Shown: positions 49,101-56,347, counted from the first letter of the stretch. The stretch is 64,000 nt of DNA from Microvelia longipes (GCA_018340805.1 JACMZG010001913.1:10148860-10212859), one strand, 5' to 3'. The notes: a model not told the origin generated them from the sequence alone. Made by a program: numbers and translations.

Positions 49101-50921
49101 GCAGACTGAAACATTTGTAGCTCTTACATTTATCATAAATAAATGGCATAGTTGAATTAAATAGATTGAGGTTATTGCATGTCAGTTAAATATGAACATT
49201 AAAATGAAAAATTAACTTTTATGCTTTAATTTATCGTTTAATCTATAATTGAAAGAACATAATTTATAGAGGACTAAATTTCTTGGACTTATATGAGGTC
49301 AAAAATAATGAAGACAGTATTATACTTTATTATAATTGACAGTTATGTATTATAATTGATATACAACTATGTTTCGCGCAAGCGAAGCTCAGCATCATTA
49401 GGTAATACATTTTAGGTAAGCATTTTACTTTGTTAAATGTAATTTATATATTTTTAATGTGAGTTTCTGATGCAACGAATTACTTTAAATTTTGGGAGAC
49501 TGGTGTTATATAGTTTATATTTACACTTGACTCGCTTATTCTTTTCCATATCCGCTTTACCCTTATGATCCTTAAAAAAGATACTTACTGAATGCTTCAG
49601 CTTGGTTCATTGATACTAAAACCAGTGCTATACCAGATTGTATCGTAGCCAGTAGAAAGGACCAATGAGTGTAGTAAACCATCCAGTATGCAGGTGTGTA
49701 CCGAACTTCTATAAAACTCAGTACTAAAGCCTCTATAAACCAGATAAAACTTATTAACCTGTATAGGAAGTAGCCTGGATTTCTCTTCCCTGTCTGCCAC
49801 TGCAATGGAGAGGTTGAATGGATTAACAACGAGGATCTTGAATAAAGAGGATGAAGCGTTAGAGAAGTTCTCTGACCCCAAGAGATCTGATTCATATAAT
49901 ATGTCTTGGAATCTTAATTCCAAGAGATCTGATTCATAAAATATGTCTTGGGAATTTCAAGTGATCTGAATTCATGAAATATCTTGGGATCTTAATTCCA
50001 AGAGATCTGATTCATGAAATATGTCTTGGGATCTTAATTCCAAGAGATCTGATTCATGAATATATCTTGAGATCTTAATTCAAGAGATCTGATTCATGAA
50101 ATATATCTTGAGATCTTAATTCCAAGAGATCTGATTCATGAAATATGTCTTGGGATCTTAATTCCAAGAGATTGATTCATGAAATAATGTCTTGGGATCT
50201 TAATTCCAAGAGATCTGATTCATAAAATATGTCTTGGGATCTTAATTTCAAGTGATCTGATTCATGAAATATGTCTTGGGATCTTAATTCCAAGAGATCT
50301 GATTCATGAAATATGTCTTGGGATCTTAATTTCAAAGAGATATGAGATCTGAAAATATGTCTTGGATCTTAATCCAAGAGATCTGATCATAATAATGTAT
50401 TAGTATCTTCATTTCAAGAGATCTGATTAATTAAATATGTCTTGGGATCGTAATTCTAGAAATTCTGTTTTAAAAACTTGTGGTTGTGATAACGGCTGGA
50501 TTCGGTTTATTTGGGCTGAAAAGTGGTTCGGCCCTATCGCTGTAATTATTATATTTTTACATAATTTTTGTCATCTAATGCAGCTGTTATGTTGCTATGC
50601 AGCTGTTATGTTGCTATGTAGCTGTTATGTTGCTATGTTAGCTTACTAGAAATAACTATGTCTATTGTCTAATTTGTTTAAAGTCTAGTGGAACGATAAA
50701 ATTCATGGTTATTCCTGATTAAAGTTATCCATCGTTACCGCGATATATTCATCTCTACTGGTATCAAAATTTGGAATTTTATGTGGAATAAGTGTAATTT
50801 GAGTTTTAAAAGTAATAATAGGACACAATATTTGTGTATTTACCTGACAAGTTACATAGTGCATCGGTGTACATTCTTGATAATCTTGTAACCAATTTTT
50901 TACGGAATTCAAGTTCTTCAT
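33943..50921 (-). CDS. rost: Rolling stone-like multi-pass membrane protein
   Basis: Five coding exons, minus strand: 50,921-50,844, 49,799-49,589, 44,923-44,804, 35,063-34,886 and 34,162-33,943. Each junction has GT..AG ends and the phases match (0, 1, 1, 2). The joined frame gives 268 residues, close to the ~275 of Drosophila Rolling stone. Family marks are VTCQWQ across junction 1, HAINSVMMLLDL in exon 4 (family: H.FNSI.MLLDL) and LGGTRYDGKPYIYNVLDW across the last junction (family: GGT...YIYPVLDW). About six hydrophobic segments predict a polytopic membrane protein. In Drosophila rost acts in myoblast fusion; that role here is inference. A 5'UTR acceptor (AATGTTTCAG) lies 10 bases before the ATG, so a further non-coding exon is likely. 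Introns 1-4 are about 1.0, 4.7, 9.7 and 0.7 kb. No frame damage seen. Confidence 0.9.
34465..34690. repeat. ~97-bp direct repeat in rost intron 4
   Basis: ACAAAGGAATATTTTGCTCG then GTCAATAAGTCTTTGTC occurs twice (34,526 and 34,623), with flanking GAAATATCAATTGACTA also repeated. Confidence 0.85.
34886..35063 (-). CDS. rost: rost exon 4
   Basis: 178 bp between acceptor GATTTTAG and donor AG/GTAAC. It encodes NGSPNIQTIQVHAINSV, then MLLDLCLVSFPMKFV, then a second hydrophobic run (ALPLIVSLLYLLFNYLYY) and LGGT. It starts and ends in phase 2, in register with exons 3 and 5. Confidence 0.92.
35064..35869. other. rost: rost intron 3, right-hand unique part
   Basis: Mostly unique AT-rich DNA. CCCCACTGGGCGGG..CCCCTACAGGACGGG is a small GC-rich repeat pair at 35,278-35,315. 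Nothing coding. Confidence 0.5.
35870..36705. repeat. 79-bp satellite in rost intron 3, left block
   Basis: Same family as 38,731-41,056: GGGTGCTAAAACGTG and GGGTGCCAGAACGTGCGTA halves. Clean units lie at 35,870-36,010, unrelated DNA at 36,011-36,179, then units that have lost many single bases at 36,180-36,705. Confidence 0.85.
36706..37730. other. Non-satellite island beside the assembly gap
   Basis: Unique sequence lying between two blocks of the same satellite and ending at a run of 1,000 N. It contains the exon-like segment at 37,333-37,503. At 36,706-36,850 on the minus strand there is an open stretch including GVAIGSHYSASQHGF, but a competing frame is also open, so no call is made. 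Confidence 0.5.
37333..37503 (-). CDS. Orphan exon of an unidentified gene
   Basis: Minus strand: good acceptor (GCTATTAATTTCCAG) before 37,503 and good donor (GATGAG/GTAAGC) after 37,328. The only open frame encodes MRRKCFPSYGDYQIVKLHF then SFDPNYPYAILFNEY then ELQIAIVQLYHIPK, and hits TAG 5 bases before the donor. One extra A in the AAAA run before that stop would make the exon open to its end in phase 0, so an assembly base loss is likely. It cannot belong to rost: entering from rost exon 3 in phase 1 gives an immediate stop. The family is not recognised. Confidence is moderate that it is coding and low on which gene. Confidence 0.45.
   Translation of the reverse strand: MTNMRRKCFPSYGDYQIVKLHFSFDPNYPYAILFNEYFYRELQIAIVQLYHIPKLV
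37731..38730. other. Assembly gap, 1,000 N
   Basis: Exactly 1,000 undetermined bases. The left edge is unique DNA and the right edge is inside the 79-bp satellite. The round size suggests a nominal scaffold gap of unknown true length. Frames reported across it are meaningless. Confidence 0.98.
38731..41056. repeat. 79-bp dimeric satellite in rost intron 3
   Basis: Unit of two ~40-bp related halves: GAAATTACGGGTGCCAGAAC, GTGCGTATTGGTGAAAAAT and GAAATTTAAGGGTGCTATAAC, ATGCATATTAGTGAATAAT. About 29 dimers. Variants GTCGGTGCTAAAACGTGC alternate with AAGGGTGCTATAACATGC, giving a loose higher-order pattern. Frequent one-base insertions. Confidence 0.95.
41057..41654. other. rost: rost intron 3, unassigned
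   Basis: Satellite ends with GGTGAAAAATGAGGGTG. The following sequence is unique, with no convincing exon. Confidence 0.4.
41655..42175 (+). mobile_element. Element R, truncated copy without expanded array
   Basis: TCGGGTTCGGGGTACCTCGG, ATCACATCGGATTCGCTACG, then directly the R block CAGCGGTCACCTATCCAGG and TTGCTTAACTTTTATGG, running on to CGTCATTTGATACAATTTG and GCGGGTTAGTGACGTC. Here the minisatellite site holds a single unit, giving the unexpanded state. Confidence 0.75.
42180..42440 (+). mobile_element. Hammerhead element, class with ACCGGU helix III
   Basis: Palindromic ends GTATCAGCTACGGGGCAAC and GTTGCCCCG..GGTAGCTGAT. The left side holds a hairpin CTCTGAAGATGATCTTCAGAG; the right side holds an intact hammerhead motif at 42,337. 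It lies next to element R copy 41,655. Confidence 0.6.
42337..42373 (+). ncRNA. Hammerhead ribozyme motif, best-formed example
   Basis: Helix I CCUG (42,337-42,340) pairs perfectly with CAGG (42,370-42,373). Core CUGAUGA 42,341-42,347, extra U 42,348. Helix II is GGC/GCC with loop GUUAU, GAAA 42,360-42,363. ACCGGU (A15.1 to U16.1) is a perfect palindrome and can form helix III only between two molecules. Cleavage is predicted after C42,369. Confidence 0.75.
42441..43223. other. rost: rost intron 3, no gene identified
   Basis: Short frames only. (CA)n-like ACACACACAC at 42,461 and ATAAATAAATAAA at 43,155. Nothing else recognised. Confidence 0.4.
43271..43309 (-). ncRNA. Hammerhead ribozyme motif, left arm
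   Basis: GGCA before core CUGAUGA, extra U, helix II GAUC/GGUC with loop GUGA, GAAA, AGCCAGCU, C17. Helix I pairs only two bases strictly (CA/UG). GCGGAGAGATTTTGG follows. Confidence 0.6.
43378..43417 (+). ncRNA. Hammerhead ribozyme motif, right arm
   Basis: Core CUGAUGA at 43,382-43,388, extra U, helix II GAUC/GUUC (one U-U mismatch), GAAA, then AGCCGGCU, a perfect palindrome for intermolecular helix III. C17 at 43,413. Confidence 0.6.
43728..44176 (+). mobile_element. Element R, hairpin-end half
   Basis: Starts at the hairpin end (CTTTTCTTCATTTATAACG..TATAGGAAAGG), passes the GTCTGTATGTGTGTGCGTCTG block and ends at TATCAAATGACATATAGG, where a hammerhead element has inserted. Confidence 0.7.
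44264..44304 (-). ncRNA. Hammerhead ribozyme motif, CUGAAGA core, left arm
   Basis: Mirror image of the motif at 44,402, same helices. Confidence 0.65.
44402..44443 (+). ncRNA. Hammerhead ribozyme motif, CUGAAGA core, right arm
   Basis: Helix I AUCC/GGAU is perfect. Core CUGAAGA is allowed, since position 7 is variable in hammerheads. One extra U follows, then helix II GC-UCC/GGA-GC with one mismatch, GAAA 44,432-44,435, ACGU as a self-complementary helix III, C17 at 44,439. This family lacks the GTGGAGAGACTT box. Confidence 0.68.
44517..44650 (-). mobile_element. Hammerhead element, one arm
   Basis: TGTGGAGTCTCACAATAG then GAAAACAGTCACTCCACAA. This double GGAG/CTCC arrangement matches the left ends of the elements at 20,021, 26,723 and 52,612. 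It contains one hammerhead-like motif. The far end is unclear. Confidence 0.55.
44583..44623 (-). ncRNA. Hammerhead-like motif with U4 to A change
   Basis: Helix I GACA/UGUU, core CAGAUGA (A at the invariant U4), extra U, a perfect 5-bp helix II GGUCU/AGACC, GAAA, AGUCGGCU (self-complementary with two G-U pairs), U17. Probably inactive unless the base is an assembly error. Confidence 0.5.
44804..44923 (-). CDS. rost: rost exon 3
   Basis: 120 bp between acceptor TTTGATTTTAG and donor CCAA/GTAAGC. It enters with 2 bases and leaves with 1. It encodes GGRLQNKVCTVYEYMHAAAI then TQALGVTILFWAAVYNP, a transmembrane segment. Confidence 0.92.
45251..45708. mobile_element. Near-perfect fold-back element, 458 bp
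   Basis: AAGGCGCGGTCGAATATCTA at the left, its complement at the right end. Arms of ~215 bp match almost base for base (for example ACATACATAACTACTGTTAG mirrored). The loop is only about 30 bp (CAGTTGACATGTCAAAATAT). Flanked by AT/TA dinucleotides, so a 2-bp duplication is likely. High arm identity implies a young insertion or ongoing gene conversion. Confidence 0.9.
46060..46598 (+). mobile_element. LINE 3' copy in element R, 12-bp TSD
   Basis: Closely matches 28,215-28,735: RT C-terminus from CGGTACTAAACTATAC, stop, 3' region and A-rich tail. Target duplication ATTAAGCAGCAT at 46,048-46,059 and 46,599-46,610. Between the A-tail and the right duplication there are 18 non-LINE bases ending GACCATGCTT, complementary in part to the flank AAGCAGCATGGTC. 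Confidence 0.88.
46881..47098. other. No gene identified
   Basis: AT-rich, ending in AAATAAATAAATAAATAA at about 47,083, which may be the tail of an unidentified retroelement. Confidence 0.35.
47099..47604. mobile_element. Possible MITE, ~506 bp
   Basis: Short inverted ends ATTTTTTTTGAGGTAG and CTACCTCAAAAAAAAT. Inside the right end, TTTAATGAGTGCTATAT-type repeats occur three times. The interior is non-coding, and no target duplication is visible. Confidence 0.45.
47612..47725. repeat. Hairpin with GACTCGCTTCGCTCGTC loop
   Basis: ATGCCATCCGGCTGAGAATG..TCTTTATGTC mirrored by GACATAAAGACACACTTCTC..TTATGGCAT. The loop contains CCGACTCGCTTCGCTCGTCGG, similar to the unit core of the R minisatellites. 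Confidence 0.65.
47940..48104 (+). mobile_element. Retroelement 3' end with (AAAT)n tail
   Basis: TTGTTGGGCATTGCCTGTTT followed by five AAAT repeats, the usual look of a Jockey-like LINE 3' end. No coding part remains on this strand. Confidence 0.45.
48170..48600 (-). pseudogene. LINE reverse-transcriptase C-terminal fragment
   Basis: 139 codons open on the minus strand to a stop at 48,170. Includes IQKKILRCIVGAPYEAKCKP, then IFKDLDLLTVPAMFIVKNL, then NTRSKHDL and IKLYNSLPNQLKQL. The pattern (LQKK..R.I.GA, PLF..L.IL...., H.TR..., KLYN.LP) is typical of the C-terminal part of Jockey/CR1-like LINE RT proteins. The RT catalytic core and 5' part are missing. Distinct from the LINE at 27,471. Lies in rost intron 2. 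Confidence 0.8.
48601..49364. other. rost: rost intron 2, no gene identified
   Basis: A hairpin GTAGAAATAAATTCCTCTACG near 48,597. Otherwise unassigned AT-rich DNA. Confidence 0.4.
49365..49412 (-). ncRNA. Degenerate hammerhead-like motif
   Basis: Minus strand: CUAAUGA (G5 changed to A), extra U, a long imperfect helix II (GCUGAGC..GCUUGCGC), GAAA, ACAU, A. Helix I pairs only partly. Same layout as the intact motifs but probably dead. Confidence 0.35.
49589..49799 (-). CDS. rost: rost exon 2
   Basis: 211 bp, acceptor ACCTCTCCATTGCAG and donor TTCA/GTAAGT. It encodes 70 residues starting WQTGKRNPGYFLYRL, with two hydrophobic segments (LISFIWFIEALVLSFI and HWSFLLATIQSGIALVLV). An overlapping out-of-phase frame at 49,597-49,923 is a shadow. 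Confidence 0.93.
49905..50450. repeat. 42-bp minisatellite in rost intron 1
   Basis: About 13 units of ATGTCTTGGGATCTTAATTC, CAAGAGATCTGATTCATG, AAAT. CTTGG..CCAAG inside each unit forms a hairpin. The array starts about 105 bp upstream of the exon 2 acceptor. Confidence 0.95.
50579..50645. repeat. 19-bp tandem repeat, 3 units
   Basis: GCAGCTGTTATGTTGCTAT three times with small changes, in rost intron 1. Confidence 0.9.
50844..50921 (-). CDS. rost: rost exon 1 (first coding)
   Basis: ATG at 50,921-50,919, 26 codons (MKNLNSVKNWLQDYQEC..., ending VTCQ), donor CAG/GTAAAT. The ATG is 10 bases after an acceptor-like AATGTTTCAG, implying a 5' non-coding exon upstream. Confidence 0.85.
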
Positions 50922-51457
50922 TTTGATTTATCTGAAACATTATTTATTAAACTTAGACCTAAATAATATTATTTATCCTAATTAGTTGTATAGTATTGAT
51001 TCTATTAGTTTAAAATAAATAAGTTTATGCCCTTGGTTAGAAAATTCGATATCAGAATGTAATAAATAAGGATATGGAAATCATAATTTATATTGCAAAA
51101 ATATATTTATATATGCGCTAGTGTGTAATTTGGTAGTTTCACCATGCCAACTACGAGAATGCGCCACTGTCTTCTTATTTCCAGTCAACTACTTCTGTCA
51201 GAATACTGATTAAACCTAATAGTTGTTTTATACAATAATGACCAATTTCAACTCGATACTTGTGTCGTTAAATTGGTAAGAAAAACGATATGATTTCATA
51301 AAACTAACTTAGAAAAGTGGAAAGAATGTTATTGTAAGGAGAGTTTCAGAGCTGCCGCTAGATACCAGCACTGAGTTCATCCCCACTTTCTGTCTGACTC
51401 TTTCGTATACCTTCTGACATTCTACACGTTCTTTTATATTCATTGGTTATTTAATGC
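50922..51457. other. rost 5' flank; fragment of hammerhead-element arm
   Basis: 51,335-51,430 is an inverted, diverged copy of the block at 20,650-20,750 (CAGAGCTGCCGCTAGA..CCAGCACTGAG). The rest shows no recognisable promoter or exon. Confidence 0.5.
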
Positions 51458-51960
51458 CTTAGAATAATATATAATAGGAAGGAAGCTAATGTAACACGAA
51501 AGCGGTTCACTGGTGGTCTTAAGTAATACTGCCACCCTAACAATATACAATTTTCTTATAAAAAAATTGGCAATACTTTGCCAATTTACCGGTTGCTGAA
51601 TTATTATGTTCTATTATTAATTAATGATTGGTTATTCATAAAATACTAATATAAATATCGGTGCATTACAATATTTAAAGCATTTTATATTGTAGTTTAA
51701 CGTTTTTAATTAAAATTATATTAAAAGTAGTCCTCGTCAACTAATTGTAGATTCTTGTATCCCGCTACCCTTTTGCCATCTAAGATGGTTTTATTAAATA
51801 TTCAGAGGTGTTTTAAGTTATTATATTTTGTTCTTTACGATCTTTCTTCATTAATGGATATTTATTACTTAAGACCATCAGTCAACCGGCTTTCGTGTTA
51901 TCAGTAGAATTACATTGTGTTTACGGTCCTATGCTCCTTCTATATTAGTATTATTCTAAG
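51458..51960 (-). mobile_element. MITE W, hAT-like
   Basis: 503 bp, termini CTTAGAATAATATATAATAGG and TATTAGTATTATTCTAAG, perfect 8-bp duplication TTTAATGC (51,450-51,457 and 51,961-51,968). Interior inverted relative to 12,138. Confidence 0.9.
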
Positions 51961-51968
51961 TTTAATGC

Positions 51969-52611
51969 TTAGAAAAGTATTAAAATAGATAGCCAGTAGG
52001 CTGTGTTATACGAAAACTACATTTTTATGTTCACGAATGCTTTAAAATACATGAGGTTAAACTTGGCAGCGTAGATTTTACTTATTAAAATTATTTAAAT
52101 AAATAATATTAATATATTCCTCTGTTCTGAATCTATTGGCTTGATTTTAAGTTTTAAGTTACATAATTTTAATTTACGCTGTCTAGTCAATTAGGTTAAG
52201 TTTAATTTTATTCTTAATTTTTAAATTTTTGATTATTATAATCTGTGTTCTTATATGCAGAGTTCCCTACTTTTGGTTTATCTGTTTGGGGGCTCTTCAA
52301 TATATAAATAAATAAATAAATATTTCATTGTTTATTTAATTTGTGTATTTTATATTTTCTTAATTTGATGGTGGTAAAACGTCATATAAATAACAGATCT
52401 AAACAATCTTTTTCATTTAAGTTTCTAGATTTTCTAGAAAAAATCTAGTTTTCTTACAATAACTTACGATTTGAAAGTCGGATAGAAATGGAATTTTGAC
52501 AGCTACTATTTTGTGTGTTACGCTATTTGACGATATTATGTCTTATGTGGAAAAACAGTAATTAAATTAAGTTATGGACTGTCAAACTTTGAAATTTCAG
52601 AAGTGGATCTT
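51969..52611. other. Retroelement tail; otherwise unassigned
   Basis: 52,205-52,330 ends in TATAAATAAATAAATAAAT after TTGGGGGCTCTTCAATA, a likely LINE 3' end. The rest shows no gene. Confidence 0.4.
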
Positions 52612-52676
52612 TTTTGTGGAGTTCACATATAAGGAAAAATAAGAAACAAGTCTCTCCACTGATGTTAAAGTATAAT

Positions 52677-52851
52677 GACAGAGCCAGCTTTCAGATTTAA
52701 CAGTCCGTCATCAGTGCCGGCGAGATGCGAAGAAAGTGTTTCAACACGGTTTCAACAAGTTGGACGACTCAATCACATCTGTTTCTTAACACTTTCTTCG
52801 TATCTAGCCGGCACTGATGATGGACTGTTAAGTCTGAAAGCTGGCTCTGTC
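52677..52851. ncRNA. Hammerhead pair, palindrome 1
   Basis: Outward-facing motifs at 52,677-52,718 (minus, extra nucleotide C, helix II GGACU/AAUCU with one mismatch) and 52,810-52,851 (plus, extra U, helix II GGACU/AGUCU). Both have GGCA/UGUC helix I, GAAA, AGCUGGCU and C17. Loop centre orientation is forward. Confidence 0.65.
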
Positions 52852-53097
52852 ATTATACTTTAACATCAGTGGAGAGACTTGTTTCTTATTTTTCTCTTTA
52901 TCTTCCTATGGTTTCCATTGTTTTGCTTATTGAAAAGGTTATAAACAAATAGTAAAAAGTAATGTATTTTCTTTTTTAACTGGTTTATTTGAATTGATTT
53001 ACCAAGCTCCAAAGATAACAAGCTCCAAAGATAAAAAAAATCACGTCAAACACCGACAAGCACTGATGCAAGTTGAGGAGGAGCAAACTCGACTTAA

Positions 53098-53449
53098 GGG
53101 GATCCCGCAAAGAGTGGGGGTAAAAATCAATTAAACGGAAATATCTCTGGTTCTAAGCAAAATATCAAAATTCTAAGACGGTACTTCACTTCTAATTTTT
53201 ATTCTGCACATTTTAAGACTCATTTCAACCTTCTGGAGCAAAAAACAGGGGTGCAATTTGAGAACTACTTTAAAAATTGGAGTTCTCAAATTGCGCCACT
53301 GTTTTTTGCTCCAGAAGGTTGAAATGAGTCTTAAAATGTGCAGAATAAAAATTAGAAGTGAAGTACCGTCTTAGAATTTTGATATTTTGCCGAGAACCGG
53401 AGATATTTCCGTTTAATTGATTTTTACCCCCACTCTTTGCGGGATCGCC
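53098..53449. mobile_element. TTAA-flanked fold-back element M1
   Basis: 352 bp, ends GGGGATCCCGCAAAGAGTGG and CCACTCTTTGCGGGATCGCC, flanked by TTAA on both sides as in piggyBac-type insertions. Left arm is of type a (TCTCTGGTTCTAAGC), right arm of type b (GCCGAGAACCGGAGA). Central loop ACTACTTTAAAAATTGGAGT. Confidence 0.8.
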
Positions 53450-53695
53450 TTAAGTCGAGTTTGCTCCTCCTCAACTTGCATCAGTGCTTGTCGGTGTTTG
53501 ACGTGATTTTTTTTATCTTTGGAGCTTGTTATCTTTGGAGCTTGGTAAATCAATTCAAATAAACCAGTTAAAAAAGAAAATACATTACTTTTTACTATTT
53601 GTTTATAACCTTTTCAATAAGCAAAACAATGGAAACCATAGGAAGATAAAGAGAAAAATAAGAAACAAGTCTCTCCACTGATGTTAAAGTATAAT

Positions 53696-53870
53696 GACAG
53701 AGCCAGCTTTCAGACTTAACAGTCCATCATCAGTGCCGGCTAGATACGAAGAAAGTGTTAAGAAACAGATGTGATTGAGTCGTCCAACTTGTTGAAACCG
53801 TGTTGAAACACTTTCTTCGCATCTCGCCGGCACTGATGACGGACTGTTAAATCTGAAAGCTGGCTCTGTC
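53696..53870. ncRNA. Hammerhead pair, palindrome 2
   Basis: Motifs at 53,696-53,737 (minus) and 53,829-53,870 (plus). Same helices as palindrome 1, but the whole palindrome is inverted, so the C-variant core now lies on the plus strand. Confidence 0.65.
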
Positions 53871-54116
53871 ATTATACTTTAACATCAGTGGAGAGACTTG
53901 TTTCTTATTTTTCTCTTTATCTTCCTATGGTTTCCATTGTTTTGCTTATTGAAAAGGTTATAAACAAATAGTAAAAAGTAATGTATTTTCTTTTTTAACT
54001 GGTTTATTTGAATTGATTTACCAAGCTCCAAAGATAACAAGCTCCAAAGATAAAAAAAATCACGTCAAACACCGACAAGCACTGATGCAAGTTGAGGAGG
54101 AGCAAACTCGACTTAA

Positions 54117-54469
54117 GGCGATCCCGCAAAGAGTGGGGGTAAAAATCAATTAAACGGAAATATCTCCGGTTCTCGGCAAAATATCAAAATTTCTAAGACG
54201 GTACTTCACTTCTAATTTTTATTCTGCACATTTTAAGACTCATTTCAACCTTCTGGAGCAAAAAACAGTGGCGCAATTTGAGAACTCCAATTTTTAAAGT
54301 AGTTCTCAAATTGCACCCCTGTTTTTTGCTCCAGAAGGTTGAAATGAGTCTTAAAAAGTGCAGAATAAAAATTAGAAGTGAAGTACCGTCTTAGAATTTT
54401 GATATTTTGCCGAGAACCGGAGATATTTCCGTTTAATTGATTTTTACCCCCACTCTTTGCGGGATCGCC
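54117..54469. mobile_element. TTAA-flanked fold-back element M2
   Basis: 353 bp. Both arms are of type b (TCTCCGGTTCTCGGC and complement; ends GGCGATCCCGC). The loop is inverted relative to M1 and M3. Confidence 0.8.
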
Positions 54470-54715
54470 TTAAGTCGAGTTTGCTCCTCCTCAACTTGCA
54501 TCAGTGCTTGTCGGTGTTTGACGTGATTTTTTTTATCTTTGGAGCTTGTTATCTTTGGAGCTTGGTAAATCAATTCAAATAAACCAGTTAAAAAAGAAAA
54601 TACATTACTTTTTACTATTTGTTTATAACCTTTTCAATAAGCAAAACAATGGAAACCATAGGAAGATAAAGAGAAAAATAAGAAACAAGTCTCTCCACTG
54701 ATGTTAAAGTATAAT

Positions 54716-54890
54716 GACAGAGCCAGCTTTCAGACTTAACAGTCCATCATCAGTGCCGGCTAGATACGAAGAAAGTGTTAAGAAACAGATGTGATTGAGT
54801 CGTCCAACTTGTTGAAACCGTGTTGAAACACTTTCTTCGCATCTCGCCGGCACTGATGACGGACTGTTAAATCTGAAAGCTGGCTCTGTC
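54716..54890. ncRNA. Hammerhead pair, palindrome 3
   Basis: Motifs at 54,716-54,757 (minus) and 54,849-54,890 (plus), in the same orientation as palindrome 2 and 1,020 bp away. Confidence 0.65.
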
Positions 54891-55136
54891 ATTATACTTT
54901 AACATCAGTGGAGAGACTTGTTTCTTATTTTTCTCTTTATCTTCCTATGGTTTCCATTGTTTTGCTTATTGAAAAGGTTATAAACAAATAGTAAAAAGTA
55001 ATGTATTTTCTTTTTTAACTGGTTTATTTGAATTGATTTACCAAGCTCCAAAGATAACAAGCTCCAAAGATAAAAAAAATCACGTCAAACACCGACAAGC
55101 ACTGATGCAAGTTGAGGAGGAGCAAACTCGACTTAA

Positions 55137-55488
55137 GGCGATCCCGCAAAGAGTGGGGGTAAAAATCAATTAAACGGAAATATCTCCGGTTCTCGGCAAA
55201 ATATCAAAATTCTAAGACGGTACTTCACTTCTAATTTTTATTCTGCACTTTTTAAGACTCATTTCAACCTTCTGGAGCAAAAAACAGGGGTGCAATTTGA
55301 GAACTACTTTAAAAATTGGAGTTCTCAAATTGCGCCACTGTTTTTTGCTCCAGAAGGTTGAAATGAGTCTTAAAATGTGCAGAATAAAAATTAGAAGTGA
55401 AGTACCGTCTTAGAATTTTGATATTTTGCTTAGAACCAGAGATATTTCCGTTTAATTGATTTTTACCCCCACTCTTTGCGGGATCCCC
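55137..55488. mobile_element. TTAA-flanked fold-back element M3
   Basis: 352 bp. Left arm type b, right arm type a (GCTTAGAACCAGAGA, end GCGGGATCCCC), followed by TTAA and the host sequence CCTTGTTAC. Loop orientation as M1. Confidence 0.8.
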
Positions 55489-56189
55489 TTAACCTTGTTA
55501 CATAACATTGATGAAGAATATAATAGGTATAGAATGTCGGCAGGTATACGAGAGTGTCAGACAAGGTGGGGCAAACTCTTTGCTGGTCTCTAGCGGCAGC
55601 TCTGGTACTAAATGTTTTGACAAAACATTCTATCCGATTGACTAAGTTATTTCAATATCAACTCGTTGTTTATTACTTAAAAAAAGTCAAAAAATTAGTC
55701 ATTATTGTATAGAGAAAATATTTGGATAAATTAAATATAAATAAATACTAAAGATACAAATATTAAAACTAAAAAGGTTGTATTTTTAAGCGACGGTCGC
55801 TGATTCTGATTTATTTTTCCTTATATCTGGATTCCACTACTCTAATTATCTCCACTGTTATTCTAATTTATTATATTTCATAGAAAAATAGTTTACCTTT
55901 ACCTTGATTAAAAATTCAGCAATTCTTGACATTGTTTTAGATTTGTAACTTTATTTAAAAAAATCGGGCATGGGGTATCACATCGGATTCGCTACGCTCA
56001 TCCCCTCTGCTTCGTCCTTAGAATATACAATTCGCCAAATTTATACTGCAGCATGTCCTCGGACTCGCTTCGCTCCTCCACAGATAGTAAATGCATCCGT
56101 TTCATTCTCAACCCATACAGCACTAACCACGCTCAATGCTAATATAATATTCGTATCGAAACGAAACTCAGTTTACTTATTATAGTTAA

Positions 56190-56205
56190 GGTATATTATA
56201 TATAT

Positions 56206-56253
<48 letters not shown>

Positions 56254-56257
56254 TTAT

Positions 56258-56291
<34 letters not shown>

Positions 56292-56347
56292 ATATATAAT
56301 ATAATATATATATATATATATTATATATATATATATTTGTGTGTGTG
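56190..56347. repeat. (TA)n microsatellite in R
   Basis: TA tract with TTATATATA interruptions, ending in (TG)6. Confidence 0.95.

Larger units (their letters stand above)
52612..55845. mobile_element. Composite hammerhead element with chained palindromes
   Basis: Outer ends GTGGAGTTCACATATAAGG and CCTTATATCTGGATTCCAC. Order: hammerhead palindrome 1, long arm, TTAA element M1, inverted arm, palindrome 2, arm, M2, inverted arm, palindrome 3, arm, M3, then the right part (GCAGGTATACGAGAG). Palindrome 2 to palindrome 3 repeats with an exact 1,020-bp period. The copy at 20,021 lacks everything between the TTAA at 53,094 and that at 55,489. The 62-codon frame repeated three times is a palindrome-loop artefact. 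Confidence 0.85.

Noticed and set aside
49597..49923. Second long frame overlapping rost exon 2
   Set aside because: Out of phase with the exon whose splice sites and family motifs are clear.
52675..54892. Three identical 62-codon ORFs
   Set aside because: They lie in the loop of the hammerhead palindrome, appear on either strand and follow the palindrome's orientation.
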